Assembly: GCA_964576515.1 (NCBI GenBank) | Contig: CAZNUW010000008.1 | Coordinates: forward strand, 1-64,000 | From: SHVO01 sp964576515 | Lineage (GTDB): Bacteria; Pseudomonadota; Alphaproteobacteria; Rhodospirillales; Rhodospirillaceae | Length of the DNA: 64,000 nucleotides | Direction of reading: 5' to 3' | Shown: positions 9,566 through 18,868 of the stretch, piece after piece | Layout: each line of letters opens with the position of its first letter | Numbering within the stretch: position 1 is the stretch's first letter | Made by a program: the position numbers and the translations under genes | Notes under the pieces: generated by a model | Told to the model about the DNA's origin: nothing | What the model saw: the letters and a program-made list of their open reading frames with translations, nothing else | The model's database searches: none

Positions 9566-10723
9566 ATGGCCGTCACACCCTTCAGGAAAGCGATCACACC
9601 GGCCCCGAGAGGCGAGGCCCGCTATGCGGGCGGAAGCCTGGAGGGCACGGTCGGCGTGCATCCCGACGCCCGGCGCGGACGGGGCGCCGTCAGCAATGCC
9701 GCCGGCCGCTACGAGCCGCAGGGCCGGGTGGCGCTGGACGACGGGTGGGACAATCTGGACGCCCCCGCCCCTCCCTTGCGCACGGAAGTCCTGAAGGATT
9801 CCACGCGCACGATCATTGCCCGGAACACGTCGCCGGACATCGGCTTCGACCGGTCGATCAACCCTTATCGGGGGTGCGAGCACGGCTGCAGCTATTGTTT
9901 CGCCCGGCCGACGCACGCCTATCTCGGCATGTCGCCCGGACTCGACTTCGAGAGCAAGATTTTCGCGAAGCCCGACGCCGCGCACCTGTTGGAGAAGGAA
10001 CTGCGCGCGCCGAGCTATCGTTGCCGCACCATGGCGATGGGAACGAACACCGACCCCTATCAGCCCACCGAGCGGCATTACAAAATCACCCGCGCGATCC
10101 TCGACGTGCTGTCACGGTTCAATCATCCCGTCGGCATCGTCACCAAGTCGGCGTTGATCGCAAGGGACCTCGACATCCTGATGCCCATGGCGGAACGGAA
10201 TCTCGCGCGCGCGTCGCTGTCGGTCACGTCGCTCGACCACGCGCTGTCGCGCAAAATGGAGCCGCGCGCCTCGACGCCCAAAAGAAGATTGGGCGCTATC
10301 CGCGATTTAAGCAGCGTCGGCGTTCCAACAGGCGTGATGTTCGCCCCTGTGATCCCAGGCTTGAACGACCATGAACTGGAATCCGTGCTGGAGGCCGCGC
10401 GGGATGCGGGCGCCACCACCGCCGGATACGTCATGCTGCGCCTTCCTCTGGAAGTGAAAGACCTGTTTCAGGAGTGGTTGACCGCGGAAGTGCCCGATAG
10501 GGCCGCGCGCGTGATGAGCCTCGTGCGCGCAATGCGCGACGGCCTCGACTACGATCCGAAATGGGGCGAGCGCATGACAGGCAAAGGCCCCATCGCCGAT
10601 GCGGTCGCCGATAGGTTCCGCCTCGCCTGCAAGCGATTGGGCCTGAACGCGCCCCAGGCGCCGCTGGATACAACGCAGTTCAAGGCCCCGCCGCGCGCGG
10701 GAGATCAGCTCGCGCTGTTCTGA
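9566..10723 (+). CDS. PA0069-family radical SAM protein (SplB-like)
   Basis: 385 residues. The cluster-binding motif CEHGCSYC gives Cys104, Cys108 and Cys111, preceded by SINPYRG and followed by FARPTHAYLG, the hallmark of the PA0069/Rv2578c family related to spore photoproduct lyase. Other family blocks are MGTNTDPYQPTE and IVTKSALIARD. The proteins use a [4Fe-4S] cluster and S-adenosylmethionine, and their substrate is unknown. The ATG at 9566 is preferred over one 30 bases upstream. The last 44 bases overlap tail to tail with the PAS-domain gene. Confidence 0.9.
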   Translation: MAVTPFRKAITPAPRGEARYAGGSLEGTVGVHPDARRGRGAVSNAAGRYEPQGRVALDDGWDNLDAPAPPLRTEVLKDSTRTIIARNTSPDIGFDRSINPYRGCEHGCSYCFARPTHAYLGMSPGLDFESKIFAKPDAAHLLEKELRAPSYRCRTMAMGTNTDPYQPTERHYKITRAILDVLSRFNHPVGIVTKSALIARDLDILMPMAERNLARASLSVTSLDHALSRKMEPRASTPKRRLGAIRDLSSVGVPTGVMFAPVIPGLNDHELESVLEAARDAGATTAGYVMLRLPLEVKDLFQEWLTAEVPDRAARVMSLVRAMRDGLDYDPKWGERMTGKGPIADAVADRFRLACKRLGLNAPQAPLDTTQFKAPPRAGDQLALF

Positions 10724-11321
10724 GCGGGTGCGCGGCGGGAACGCCCCACCCCAGATCGATCCAACTTGCGTTGGAATAGGTCAGTAGGTGGGAGACCGTA
10801 TCGTTGACGCCGACGGCTTCCATCAGCACCACACAGCCGATGACACACGGGGGACCATCGGGGAAAGGGCGCACGGGAAGCGACACCTCTTCAAAAATCG
10901 CGCTGCGGCCAAATGCGGTCTCGGTATGTTTCAGCACCGTGAGGCCGGCCGTGTGGTCGACAATGGTGCGCTGGAAGAACCAGAGATCGTCGGCCATCTC
11001 GTCGGTATCCGAATAGGCCAGAAGATCCTGGCCGGTCAGATCCTCGCCGGCGAGTTCCACCAGGCGCGTGCCGTGCAGGCGGATACGGATGTTCCGCGAC
11101 GGCAGGATATCCTTGATGACGACGTAAGGCTGAAGGCGCGGCTGCGGACGGCCGAGGAAGTCGCGCAAAGACGGAAGATCGTCGCCGCCGCGCAGCGATG
11201 TCCAGTGCTCAAAGAATGTACGGTTGAGTTCCGTCCTGAAGGGCATTGTCCCATCCCGCGCGGCCTTGCCAGCCGCCTTCTCCCTGTGAGGAAACATGTA
11301 AAACCGCCCGAAATCGAGCAA
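10680..11321 (-). CDS. PAS-domain protein of the alphaproteobacterial PAS_5 type
   Basis: About 213 residues. It reads FRTELNRTFFEHWTSLRGGDDLPSLRDF and later FGRSAIFEEVSLPVRPF, the pattern of the short PAS_5 (DUF1488-like) proteins common in alphaproteobacteria and Caulobacter. There is no output domain, so a sensory or adaptor role is likely. A TTG at 11321 is preceded by GGAGG at a good distance. ATG codons at 11297 and 11246 are alternatives, and the last begins the recognisable domain. It sits 17 bases after the CDF gene in the same operon. Confidence 0.72.
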   Translation of the reverse strand: MLDFGRFYMFPHREKAAGKAARDGTMPFRTELNRTFFEHWTSLRGGDDLPSLRDFLGRPQPRLQPYVVIKDILPSRNIRIRLHGTRLVELAGEDLTGQDLLAYSDTDEMADDLWFFQRTIVDHTAGLTVLKHTETAFGRSAIFEEVSLPVRPFPDGPPCVIGCVVLMEAVGVNDTVSHLLTYSNASWIDLGWGVPAAHPLRTARADLPRAAGP

Positions 11322-11338
11322 AAAATCCGCCTCCCCGG

Positions 11339-12244
11339 CTAACCGCCAACCCTCGGATGATATTCAGAAATTCCATCGGGGTCTTGATGGATGATGATGT
11401 CCGCGCCGGGAAATTCGGCTTCGACCGCCTTCTGCACGTCGTCGGAAACGCGGTGCGCGTCGAGAAGCGTGAGGCCGGGATCCATGACGAGATGCATCTG
11501 GATGAATTTCTGCAATCCGGAGCTGCGGGTCCGCACCTCATGGACGCGCAACACCTTCGGATGTTTCTCAGCCGTTGCGATCACACGCGCGCGATCTTCA
11601 GCAGGAAGTTCGCGGTCCATCAACGCGTTCACCGAGTGCACAACAATACGCAATGCATTGAAGATGATGAAAACGCTGATAGCGATACCGAAGACGGGGT
11701 CGGCCCACGTCAATTCCGTCATCGTCGACAGAAGAAGCGCGGCGATCACACTCGCATTCAAGAGCAGGTCGCCAGTGTAATGCAGCGAGTCCGCACCGAT
11801 GGCGACGGAAGACGTCCGCGCGACCACGTAGCGTTGGAAAATGACGAGCCCCAGAGTCACTGCAATGGAAAACACCGTCACGCCGATGCCGACCCCGGCT
11901 TCGGTGACGGGTGTGGGATCATGCAGCCGTGAAATGGCCTGTACGATGATCAGCACCGCGGATCCGGCGACAAACGCAGCCTGCGCAAGGCCCGAGAGAG
12001 GCTCCGCCTTCCCGTGGCCGAAACGGTGCTGATCGTCGGCCGGCGTCAGCGCAAAACGAACAGCGACAAGGTTAAGGGCGGACGCCATGAGGTCGAGCGC
12101 GGAGTCCGCGAGGCTGGACAAAAGCGCCACGGAGTCGGTGCGCAGATAAGCCCATGTCTTCACGGCAACGAGCAAAAGCGCGCAGGCGACGGCGATCGTC
12201 GTCGCAAGACGCATCAAGGCGCCCGCCTCGCGCACAGAGGTCAT
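11339..12244 (-). CDS. cation diffusion facilitator (FieF-like metal efflux)
   Basis: 301 residues. About six membrane segments occupy the first 210 residues, followed by a cytoplasmic ferredoxin-like domain (EHPKVLRVHEVRTRSSG, HLVMDP). Metal-site motifs SLADSALDL (TM2) and GADSLHYTGDLLLN (TM5) give the D-x-x-x-D and H-x-x-x-D patterns of the zinc/iron-type CDF family. It exchanges protons for divalent metal across the inner membrane. Its start overlaps the pdxH stop by four bases, so translation is coupled. Confidence 0.9.
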   Translation of the reverse strand: MTSVREAGALMRLATTIAVACALLLVAVKTWAYLRTDSVALLSSLADSALDLMASALNLVAVRFALTPADDQHRFGHGKAEPLSGLAQAAFVAGSAVLIIVQAISRLHDPTPVTEAGVGIGVTVFSIAVTLGLVIFQRYVVARTSSVAIGADSLHYTGDLLLNASVIAALLLSTMTELTWADPVFGIAISVFIIFNALRIVVHSVNALMDRELPAEDRARVIATAEKHPKVLRVHEVRTRSSGLQKFIQMHLVMDPGLTLLDAHRVSDDVQKAVEAEFPGADIIIHQDPDGISEYHPRVGG

Positions 12245-12846
12245 GGATCAAGCCGATGCGTACGCCACGCCGCGCCGTCGCGTTCAAACACAAGCCGATC
12301 ATGTAGGCGGTTCGCGACGTTGGCCCAGAATTCGATCGTGTCCGGCACGAGGCGGAACCCCGTCCAAAACGGCGGACGCGGCACGGCTTGACCCGCGAAG
12401 CGTTTTTCCATGTCGGCGACCTTGCCCTCGAGAACCGCGCGATCGGCGATGGGGCGCGATTGCGCCGAAGCCCATGCGGCGATCTGACTCTCGCGCGGAC
12501 GGGTGGCGTGATAGGCGTCGGCCTCCGCGGCGGTGACTTCGTGCAACGCGCCTTCAGCGCGCACCTGACGTCCAAGCGTCTTCCAGTGGAAGCAGAGCGC
12601 GCCAAAGGGGTTGGCGATGATCTCGCGCCCCTTGCGGCTTTCAACGTTCGTGTAAAACACGAATCCACCGTCGCTGACGCCCTTCAGAAGCACCATGCGC
12701 GCCGAGGGCCGCCCGTCCGCCGTGGCCGTCGCCAAGCTCATGGCGTTAGGGACGTCCGGCTCGCGGCCGACGGCCTCCTCGAGCCAGCGGGCGAAAAGAT
12801 CGAGAGGGTCTTTGACGTCGGGGATGGAAACGGACAAGGCAGGCAA
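12241..12846 (-). CDS. pdxH: pyridoxamine 5'-phosphate oxidase
   Basis: About 201 residues. This FMN enzyme oxidises pyridoxamine- or pyridoxine-5'-phosphate to pyridoxal 5'-phosphate (EC 1.4.3.5). Landmarks are DPLDLFARWLEEA, NAMSLATATADGRPSARMVLLKG (FMN site, up to GGFVFYTN), SRKGREI, HWKTLGRQVR and a C-terminal WANVANRLHDR. The start is uncertain: no ATG fits, so TTG codons at 12846, 12837 or 12897 must serve, and 12846 gives a normal length. It is the first gene of the pdxH-CDF-PAS operon. Confidence 0.88.
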   Translation of the reverse strand: MPALSVSIPDVKDPLDLFARWLEEAVGREPDVPNAMSLATATADGRPSARMVLLKGVSDGGFVFYTNVESRKGREIIANPFGALCFHWKTLGRQVRAEGALHEVTAAEADAYHATRPRESQIAAWASAQSRPIADRAVLEGKVADMEKRFAGQAVPRPPFWTGFRLVPDTIEFWANVANRLHDRLVFERDGAAWRTHRLDP

Positions 12847-13084
12847 TCCGCAATGGTGGGGAAGGCCTAACGTCCGCTCCCGGCAGCCCCTTGTCAATCT
12901 TCGGATTTTCGTGTTTTTCGGGGGCCTTAGCCCCCTTGAAGATGCCGCCGCGCCTTCTTATTTTCGCCACCATTCTCGGGCTTCATAAGACCACTCAGGG
13001 TGGTGAGCGCGCGAACCAAATCACGGACTCAATCGTTTATTCCTTACGCCGCGCATCCCGCCGGAACATCATTTGCGTAACCCC

Positions 13085-13116
13085 AGATTCGTATAACCCA
13101 AGATTTGTATAACCAA
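13085..13116. repeat. 16-base tandem duplication in the leader of the 17-kDa-antigen-like gene
   Basis: AGATTCGTATAACCCA and AGATTTGTATAACCAA lie head to tail directly before the ribosome binding site of the lipoprotein gene. The copies differ at two positions. They could be a duplicated operator or replication slippage. Confidence 0.6.
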
Positions 13117-13126
13117 GGTGAACGTC

Positions 13127-13606
13127 ATGCTTAGATCCAAGACTTCCAAACTCGCTGTCGTCATGGCGGTCGCCGCCAGTTTGTCCTTGGGCGCTTGCGC
13201 CGAAGGCAACAATCAAACCGGCGCGACGCTTGTGGGCGCCGGCCTCGGCGGCCTCCTGGGCTCGCAATTCGGGAGCGGCGACGGCCGCCTCGCCATGACC
13301 GCCCTGGGCACCCTGGCGGGCGCGGCGGTCGGCAGTTCGGTCGGCAAGCGCATGGACGAGGTCGACCGTATGAAGATGCGCGAAGCCGAACAGCGGGCCT
13401 ACGGCGCACCGATCGGCGAAACCATCATCTGGAACAATCCCGACACCGGCCACAGCGGCCGCGTGACACCGGTGCGCGACGGCCGCAGCCAGCGCGGCGA
13501 GTATTGCCGCGAATTCCAGAGTGAAATCATGGTCGGCGGCCAGCGTGAACGCGGCTTCGGCCGCGCCTGCCAGCAACCGGATGGGTCGTGGAAGATCGTC
13601 TCGTAA
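13127..13606 (+). CDS. glycine-zipper outer-membrane lipoprotein (17-kDa surface antigen-like)
   Basis: 159 residues. A lipoprotein signal peptide ends in LGAC with lipidated Cys24. A glycine-zipper stretch follows (about 36-80, LVGAGLGGLLGSQFGSG and LAGAAVGSSVGKRMD), as in the rickettsial 17-kDa antigen and SmpA-like proteins. The C-terminal domain has CREFQSEI and a GSWKIV ending typical of this family. AAGGTG seven bases before the ATG at 13127 decides the start over a GTG at 13118. It is predicted to be anchored in the envelope and is transcribed alone to a terminator. Confidence 0.85.
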   Translation: MLRSKTSKLAVVMAVAASLSLGACAEGNNQTGATLVGAGLGGLLGSQFGSGDGRLAMTALGTLAGAAVGSSVGKRMDEVDRMKMREAEQRAYGAPIGETIIWNNPDTGHSGRVTPVRDGRSQRGEYCREFQSEIMVGGQRERGFGRACQQPDGSWKIVS

Positions 13607-13630
13607 AACCGAGCGCGCGAACGTGATTGA

Positions 13631-13662
13631 AGGGCGGCTTCGGCGACGAAGCCGCCCTTTTC
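13631..13662 (+). terminator. intrinsic terminator of the lipoprotein gene
   Basis: AGGGCGGCTTC (13631-13641) pairs with GAAGCCGCCC (13648-13657) and is followed by TTTTC. It lies 24 bases after the lipoprotein stop codon and between convergent genes. Confidence 0.8.
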
Positions 13663-13689
13663 ATCTGTGCACCGCCCCCTTGCTTCCCA

Positions 13690-14979
13690 TCAGGGATCGG
13701 CGGCCTGGGCCTGCATCAAACGCCCCAACGTAATGCTAAGAGCGCGCTGTTCGGACTCAGCCGCCTCGCGCAGTGCAGCGGCCACGCGGCGTCCGGTTTC
13801 GCTATTCTCGAATTCCGGCGCGCTCACCATGCCGAGGCCGAAACTGAGGCCGAAGCCAAAGGTATGGACAAGGTCCGACAGCGGCGCGCGGTTGAGATCT
13901 CTTGAGAGCATCCAATCGCCGAAATCCGTGAACACGACAAAACGGGCGGCGTGCAATTCGCTCAACACAGCCGCGAACGCGATGTCGGACGCGCTCACGG
14001 CGCGGGCAAGCTGGGCGGTCGTAAGCCCCTTCCCGGACCGGCCGGCGAGTTCGAGACGTTCCAACACCGATAACGCCGTCATGAGCCGGGCCGCCGGCCC
14101 CGACATCGCGCCGCTGCGCTCATGCCGCCAGTCGGGCATCGACGACGCCACCACAGCGCCCGTCAGGACAATGGCCCATACCAGGAAGACCCAAACCAGG
14201 AAGACAGGGATCGCCGCCAAGGCGCCGTAGATCGCCTGATAGGTGGTCATGGTGATGACGTAAAATGCGAAGGTGTAGCGGATGAACGTGAGCAGCACGG
14301 CGGCGACGAGCGCGCCCGTCATCGCATCCTTGAGGAACACCCGCCGGTTGGGGACGATCGCGTACAAGACGGTCAGGACGACCCATCCGAGAAACGCCGG
14401 CATGAGACTGCCAAGCAGGAGATCGAAGCCACTGCTTTTGTGCCCGACCACGAACAGCGGCAGAGCCGTAAAAATTCCGAATAGCGAAACGCCGAGGCCG
14501 AGAAGCAACGGCCCAATCGTCATCAAGGTCCAGAAGACAAGCAGGCGCACAGCCAGGCGGCGCGGCCGCGCGACGTGAAAGATCTTGTTGAAGGCCGCTT
14601 CAATGGACGTGAGCAGGATCAAGGCGGCGCCAATCAGCCCTACTATCCCGAACACCGTGAGTTGGCCGGCCGCCTTCACAAAGCCGGCGATAGCGACGCC
14701 GACCTGGAGCCCGGTATCCGGCATCAGGTTGGTCACAAAGAACGTCTCCATCCGCTCGCGCAGGGCGCTGAGGCCCGGATAGGCGGTCACCGCGGCCAAT
14801 AACAGGGCGAGCGCCGGGATCAGGGAGAAGATGGTCGAAAAACTTAGCGAGGACGCGGTTTCCAGAATTGAATTTTGGCGCATTCTTCGTAAGAAGAACC
14901 GCAGAGTGGCGCGCGCGCCCGGCCGGGGCCGCGTTCCGGCCGTCGGCGTCGTTGAAGAATTTTGCTGGCTTTCATTCAC
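13690..14979 (-). CDS. YihY/BrkB-family inner-membrane protein
   Basis: 429 residues. Six hydrophobic segments fill about 45-310, with the family landmarks SLSFSTIFSLIPALALLLA at the first, SIEAAFNKIFHV, and YAIVPNRRVFLKDAMTGALVAA. The C-terminal 110 residues look like a soluble winged-helix-type domain (GLTTAQLARAVSASDIAF), an extension seen in some alphaproteobacterial members. The family was once mistaken for RNase BN. It is now taken as membrane proteins of unknown, perhaps transport, function. It is divergent from fabI. Confidence 0.85.
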   Translation of the reverse strand: MNESQQNSSTTPTAGTRPRPGARATLRFFLRRMRQNSILETASSLSFSTIFSLIPALALLLAAVTAYPGLSALRERMETFFVTNLMPDTGLQVGVAIAGFVKAAGQLTVFGIVGLIGAALILLTSIEAAFNKIFHVARPRRLAVRLLVFWTLMTIGPLLLGLGVSLFGIFTALPLFVVGHKSSGFDLLLGSLMPAFLGWVVLTVLYAIVPNRRVFLKDAMTGALVAAVLLTFIRYTFAFYVITMTTYQAIYGALAAIPVFLVWVFLVWAIVLTGAVVASSMPDWRHERSGAMSGPAARLMTALSVLERLELAGRSGKGLTTAQLARAVSASDIAFAAVLSELHAARFVVFTDFGDWMLSRDLNRAPLSDLVHTFGFGLSFGLGMVSAPEFENSETGRRVAAALREAAESEQRALSITLGRLMQAQAADP

Positions 14980-15083
14980 GCCGTGCGCTCTTGTCTCGCG
15001 GGTGTCCTTGCCTTGCCCTGTTACGGGTTTAGTGTAGGATGCCCTAAGTTATTGGTTCCCGAAAGGTTTTCGGCGGTAAGCAG

Positions 15084-15920
15084 ATGAGTGGGCAAGCTTT
15101 GCTCGAAGGAAAATACGGCCTCATCATGGGTGTGGCCAACGATCGGTCGATTGCCTGGGGCATCGCCCAGCAGGCGGCCAAGCACGGCGCAACCATGGCG
15201 TTCACCTATCAGGGTGAAGCGCTTGAAAAGCGCGTGCGCCCCCTGGCCGAAAGCGTGCAGAGCCCGCTGGTGCTGTCATGCGACGTCACGGACGAGGCCT
15301 CGCTCGACGGCGTTTTCGACGAGATCAAGAAAACCTGGGGACGTCTCGATTTCGTGGTGCACGCCATCGCGTTCTCCGACAAGGAAGAACTCAAGGGCCG
15401 CTACGTGGAGACCAGCCGGGCGAACTTCCTGCGGTCGCTGGACATCTCGTGTTTTTCGTTCACCGACGTCTGCCGGCGCGCCGAACCGTTGATGACCGAC
15501 GGCGGAAGCCTGGTGACGCTGAGCTACCTGGGCGCCGAGCGGGTCGTGCCGCACTATAACGTCATGGGCGTGGCGAAAGCCGCGCTGGAGACGAGCGTGC
15601 GCTACCTCGCCGTCGATATGGGCGCGAAGAACATCCGCGTGAACGCGATTTCGGCCGGGCCCATCAAGACCTTGGCGGCTTCCGGTATCGGCGACTTCCG
15701 CTACATCTTGAAGTGGAATGAGTTGAACGCGCCCATGGACCGCGTCGTCACCATCGAAGACGTGGGCAAGTCCGGCCTTTATTTCATCAGTGACCTCTCC
15801 AGCGGCGTGACCGGCGAAGTCCATCACGTGGACTGCGGGTATCATGTCGTCGGGATGATGGCGCCGGAATCGTCGCAAGCGATCGCCGATCTGCTCAACG
15901 GCGCGAACATCACCAAATAG
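15084..15920 (+). CDS. fabI: enoyl-[acyl-carrier-protein] reductase (NADH)
   Basis: 278 residues of the FabI short-chain dehydrogenase type, catalysing the last reduction of each fatty acid elongation cycle (EC 1.3.1.9). The cofactor site has the FabI-specific GVANDRSIAWGIA (16-28). The catalytic pair is Tyr148 (LSYLGAE) and Tyr158 with Lys165 (YNVMGVAK). SGGPIKTL-type substrate loop residues (AISAGPIKTLAASG) follow. The aroC start lies four bases after the stop, so the two are an operon, a common arrangement in alphaproteobacteria. Confidence 0.95.
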   Translation: MSGQALLEGKYGLIMGVANDRSIAWGIAQQAAKHGATMAFTYQGEALEKRVRPLAESVQSPLVLSCDVTDEASLDGVFDEIKKTWGRLDFVVHAIAFSDKEELKGRYVETSRANFLRSLDISCFSFTDVCRRAEPLMTDGGSLVTLSYLGAERVVPHYNVMGVAKAALETSVRYLAVDMGAKNIRVNAISAGPIKTLAASGIGDFRYILKWNELNAPMDRVVTIEDVGKSGLYFISDLSSGVTGEVHHVDCGYHVVGMMAPESSQAIADLLNGANITK

Positions 15921-15924
15921 CGCG

Positions 15925-17016
15925 ATGTCGTCCAACACCTTCGGCACGCTGTTTCGCTTCACGACCTTCGGCGAAAGCCATGGTCCGGCGATCGGATGTG
16001 TGGTCGACGGGGTTCCGCCGCGCATTCCATTGACGGAAGCCGACATCCAAACGTGGCTGGACAAACGCAAGCCCGGCCAATCGAAGTACACCACCCAGCG
16101 CCAGGAACCGGACACGGTCAAGATTCTGTCCGGCGTGTTCGAGGGCGTGACGACGGGAACCCCGATCGGCCTCCTGATCGAGAACGTCGATGCGCGCTCG
16201 AAGGACTACGGCGACATCGTCGAAAAATTCCGGCCGGGCCACGCCGACTATACCTACTGGAAGAAGTACGGCATCCGCGACTACCGCGGGGGCGGACGCT
16301 CGTCGGCGCGGGAAACCGCGATGCGCGTGGCGGCGGGCGCCATCGCGCGAAAAATCCTGGCGGCCCGGCTGGGCGCGGACGTTTCCATCCGCGGCGCGCT
16401 GATCCAAATGGGCCCGCACGTCATCAATCGCGCCCACTGGGACTGGTCGGAAACAGAGCGCAACCCCTTCTTCGCGCCGGACGCCGAAGCCGCCGCCGCC
16501 TGGGGGCCTTATCTCGAGAGCGTACGCAAGAACGGCTCATCCTGCGGCGCGGTTATCGAGGTTGTGGCCGAAGGCCTGCCCGCCGGGCTGGGCGCGCCCG
16601 TGTACGGCAAACTGGACGCCGATCTGGCCAGCGCGCTGATGGGCATCAACGCGGCAAAGGGCGTGGAGATCGGCGAAGGCTTCGCCGCCGCCGCGCTGTC
16701 CGGGGAAGATAACGCCGACGAGATGCGTATGGGGCCGGACGGCCAAGTGCAGTTTTTGTCGAATAAAGCGGGCGGCGTTCTGGGCGGCCTCTCGACCGGC
16801 CAGGCGATCGTCGCGCGGGTCGCGATCAAACCAACCAGTTCGATCCTTGCGCCGCGCAAGACCGTGGATATTCACGGCAACGACACGGAAATCGTCACAA
16901 AAGGCCGTCACGATCCTTGCGTCGGCATTCGCGGCGTGCCGGTGGCCGAGGCCATGGTGGCCGCGGTCCTGGCCGATCACCTCTTGCGCCATCAGGCCCA
17001 ATGCGGCGCAATCTGA
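15925..17016 (+). CDS. aroC: chorismate synthase
   Basis: 363 residues. The enzyme eliminates phosphate from 5-enolpyruvylshikimate-3-phosphate to make chorismate, using reduced FMN (EC 4.2.3.5). All three family signatures are present: GESHGPAIGCVVDGVPP near the N-terminus, RPGHADYTYWKKYG with DYRGGGRSSARET in the middle, and GRHDPCVGIRGVPVAEAM at the C-terminus. It follows fabI by four bases. The sppA gene starts 62 bases later and may be read through. Confidence 0.96.
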   Translation: MSSNTFGTLFRFTTFGESHGPAIGCVVDGVPPRIPLTEADIQTWLDKRKPGQSKYTTQRQEPDTVKILSGVFEGVTTGTPIGLLIENVDARSKDYGDIVEKFRPGHADYTYWKKYGIRDYRGGGRSSARETAMRVAAGAIARKILAARLGADVSIRGALIQMGPHVINRAHWDWSETERNPFFAPDAEAAAAWGPYLESVRKNGSSCGAVIEVVAEGLPAGLGAPVYGKLDADLASALMGINAAKGVEIGEGFAAAALSGEDNADEMRMGPDGQVQFLSNKAGGVLGGLSTGQAIVARVAIKPTSSILAPRKTVDIHGNDTEIVTKGRHDPCVGIRGVPVAEAMVAAVLADHLLRHQAQCGAI

Positions 17017-17078
17017 GCCATCATTCGCGTTAAACGTCCGGGGGGGACGTTTGGGGGCGGACTTCATTAGGAGCCACT

Positions 17079-18866
17079 ATGCGGACACTCGGTAAAATCC
17101 TCCTCGGCGTGCTGGCCAGCCTCGGCCTCCTGGTCCTCGTCACTTTCGTGGGCGGCCTTTACCTCGTTTCGAGCTTCAAGAGCGACGACACGCGCGCCGC
17201 TGCCCCTGACAAGATCGTGCTGACGCTGAACCTGGATGAGGCCGTCAGCGAAGGCCGCGCCCAACGCGGGCTCGCGAGTTTCGGCCTGAAGGCCCAGCCG
17301 CGCATGCAAGACATGGTGATCGCGCTGCGGCGCGCCAAGGACGATCCGCGCGTGGTGGCCTTGCGCGCGACGATGAGCACGTCGCCCATGGGCCTCGCGC
17401 AGATGCAAGACGTACGCGACATGATCGCCGAGTTCGAGACGTCGGGAAAACCGACCTACCTGTTCTCCGAGACCATGGGCGAAACGGTAGGCGCCATGTC
17501 GTCCTACTATCTCGCCTCCGCCTTCGACAACATCTGGGTGCAGCCATCAGGCACCGTCGGCGTCGCGGGCATCGGCACGGAAGAAATGTTCTTCAAAGAC
17601 TTTCTCGACCGCTTCGGCATCAAAGCCGCCTTCCTTCAACGCAAGGAATATAAGAGCGCCGGCGAAGCCCTGACGAACTCCTCCATGTCGCCCGCCAACC
17701 GTGAAGCCCTGCAAGCACTGTTGGGATCGTGGTTCGACCAAATGATCGCCGGAATCGCAGAGGCCCGCAAACTGGCTCCCGAGGACGTGCGCGCGATGAT
17801 CGACCGCGGCCCCTTGATGGCCGCCGAAGCGCGGGACGGCAAACTCGTCGATCACCTGGGGTACCGCGACGAATTCGACGCGGCCGTGAATACGCGCACA
17901 GCCGACGCCAGCGATCTCGATGTCGCCGAATATCTCGATCTCGGTTTCACCGCCAAAGGCACTTCCAAGAAGATCGCCATGATCAACGCCGTCGGAACGA
18001 TCGTACGCGGCGACGAAAAGGACGATCAGGGCTTGTTCAACAGTTCGACCGGCGTGCGTTCAGGAATCATGGCCAAGGCCGTGCGCGATGCGCTGGAGGA
18101 CGACGATATCGCGGCGATCCTGATCCGCGTCGACAGCCCCGGCGGCTCGTACGTCGCCTCCGATACGATCTGGCGCGAAATCGTCAAAGCCAAGGAAAAG
18201 AAGAAGCCCGTCATCGTCAGCATGGGTAACGTGGCGGCCTCGGGCGGATACTTCATCGCCATGCCGGCGGACCGCATTTTCGCCCAACCGGCGACGGTCA
18301 CAGGGTCGATCGGTGTGGTGCTGGGTAAGGTTGTGATCGGCGGCGCCCTTGAGAAGCTCGATATCAACTGGGACCGGGTGACCTTCGGTGAATCGGCGGG
18401 CATCTTCAGTTCAACGACGGATTTCTCGCCGCAGCATCTCGCGCGCCTCAACCAGATGATCGACGCGACCTATGCCGACTTCACGACCAAAGCGGCGCAG
18501 GGGCGCGGCAAGTCGCTGGAAGAGATCGAGAAGGTCGCAAGAGGCCGCGTCTGGAGCGGCGAGGACGCCCTGGCCGGCGGCCTGGTGGACGAGATGGGCG
18601 GCCTGTCGAAAGCCATCGACTACACCAAAACGCGCGTGGGCCTGCAACCGACGGACACGCTGGAACTGGTCGCCTTCCCGAAACCGAAAGGCCGCTTCGC
18701 GGAACTTCTCAGCGGGCTGGAAAACCCAGATCTCCCGTTCGGCATCGTGACGGCGATCAACGCCCTCGCGCGCTTTGGAGACGCCATCGGCCCCGTCATG
18801 AACCAGTTAGAAGCCACGAGCCGTCCAGGCGCGCAGCTTTACTTCGAGCCGGTCACGGTGAAGTAG
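17079..18866 (+). CDS. sppA: signal peptide peptidase SppA, 67-kDa type
   Basis: 595 residues with one N-terminal membrane helix (about 7-32, LLGVLASLGLLVLVTFVGGL) and two tandem peptidase-fold halves, as in E. coli SppA. The catalytic dyad is split between them: Lys192 in RKEYKSAGE of the first half and Ser388 in NVAASGGYFIA of the second. The enzyme is a membrane-bound serine protease that degrades cleaved signal peptides in the periplasm. The length is normal for the long form. Confidence 0.93.
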   Translation: MRTLGKILLGVLASLGLLVLVTFVGGLYLVSSFKSDDTRAAAPDKIVLTLNLDEAVSEGRAQRGLASFGLKAQPRMQDMVIALRRAKDDPRVVALRATMSTSPMGLAQMQDVRDMIAEFETSGKPTYLFSETMGETVGAMSSYYLASAFDNIWVQPSGTVGVAGIGTEEMFFKDFLDRFGIKAAFLQRKEYKSAGEALTNSSMSPANREALQALLGSWFDQMIAGIAEARKLAPEDVRAMIDRGPLMAAEARDGKLVDHLGYRDEFDAAVNTRTADASDLDVAEYLDLGFTAKGTSKKIAMINAVGTIVRGDEKDDQGLFNSSTGVRSGIMAKAVRDALEDDDIAAILIRVDSPGGSYVASDTIWREIVKAKEKKKPVIVSMGNVAASGGYFIAMPADRIFAQPATVTGSIGVVLGKVVIGGALEKLDINWDRVTFGESAGIFSSTTDFSPQHLARLNQMIDATYADFTTKAAQGRGKSLEEIEKVARGRVWSGEDALAGGLVDEMGGLSKAIDYTKTRVGLQPTDTLELVAFPKPKGRFAELLSGLENPDLPFGIVTAINALARFGDAIGPVMNQLEATSRPGAQLYFEPVTVK

Positions 18867-18868
18867 GC

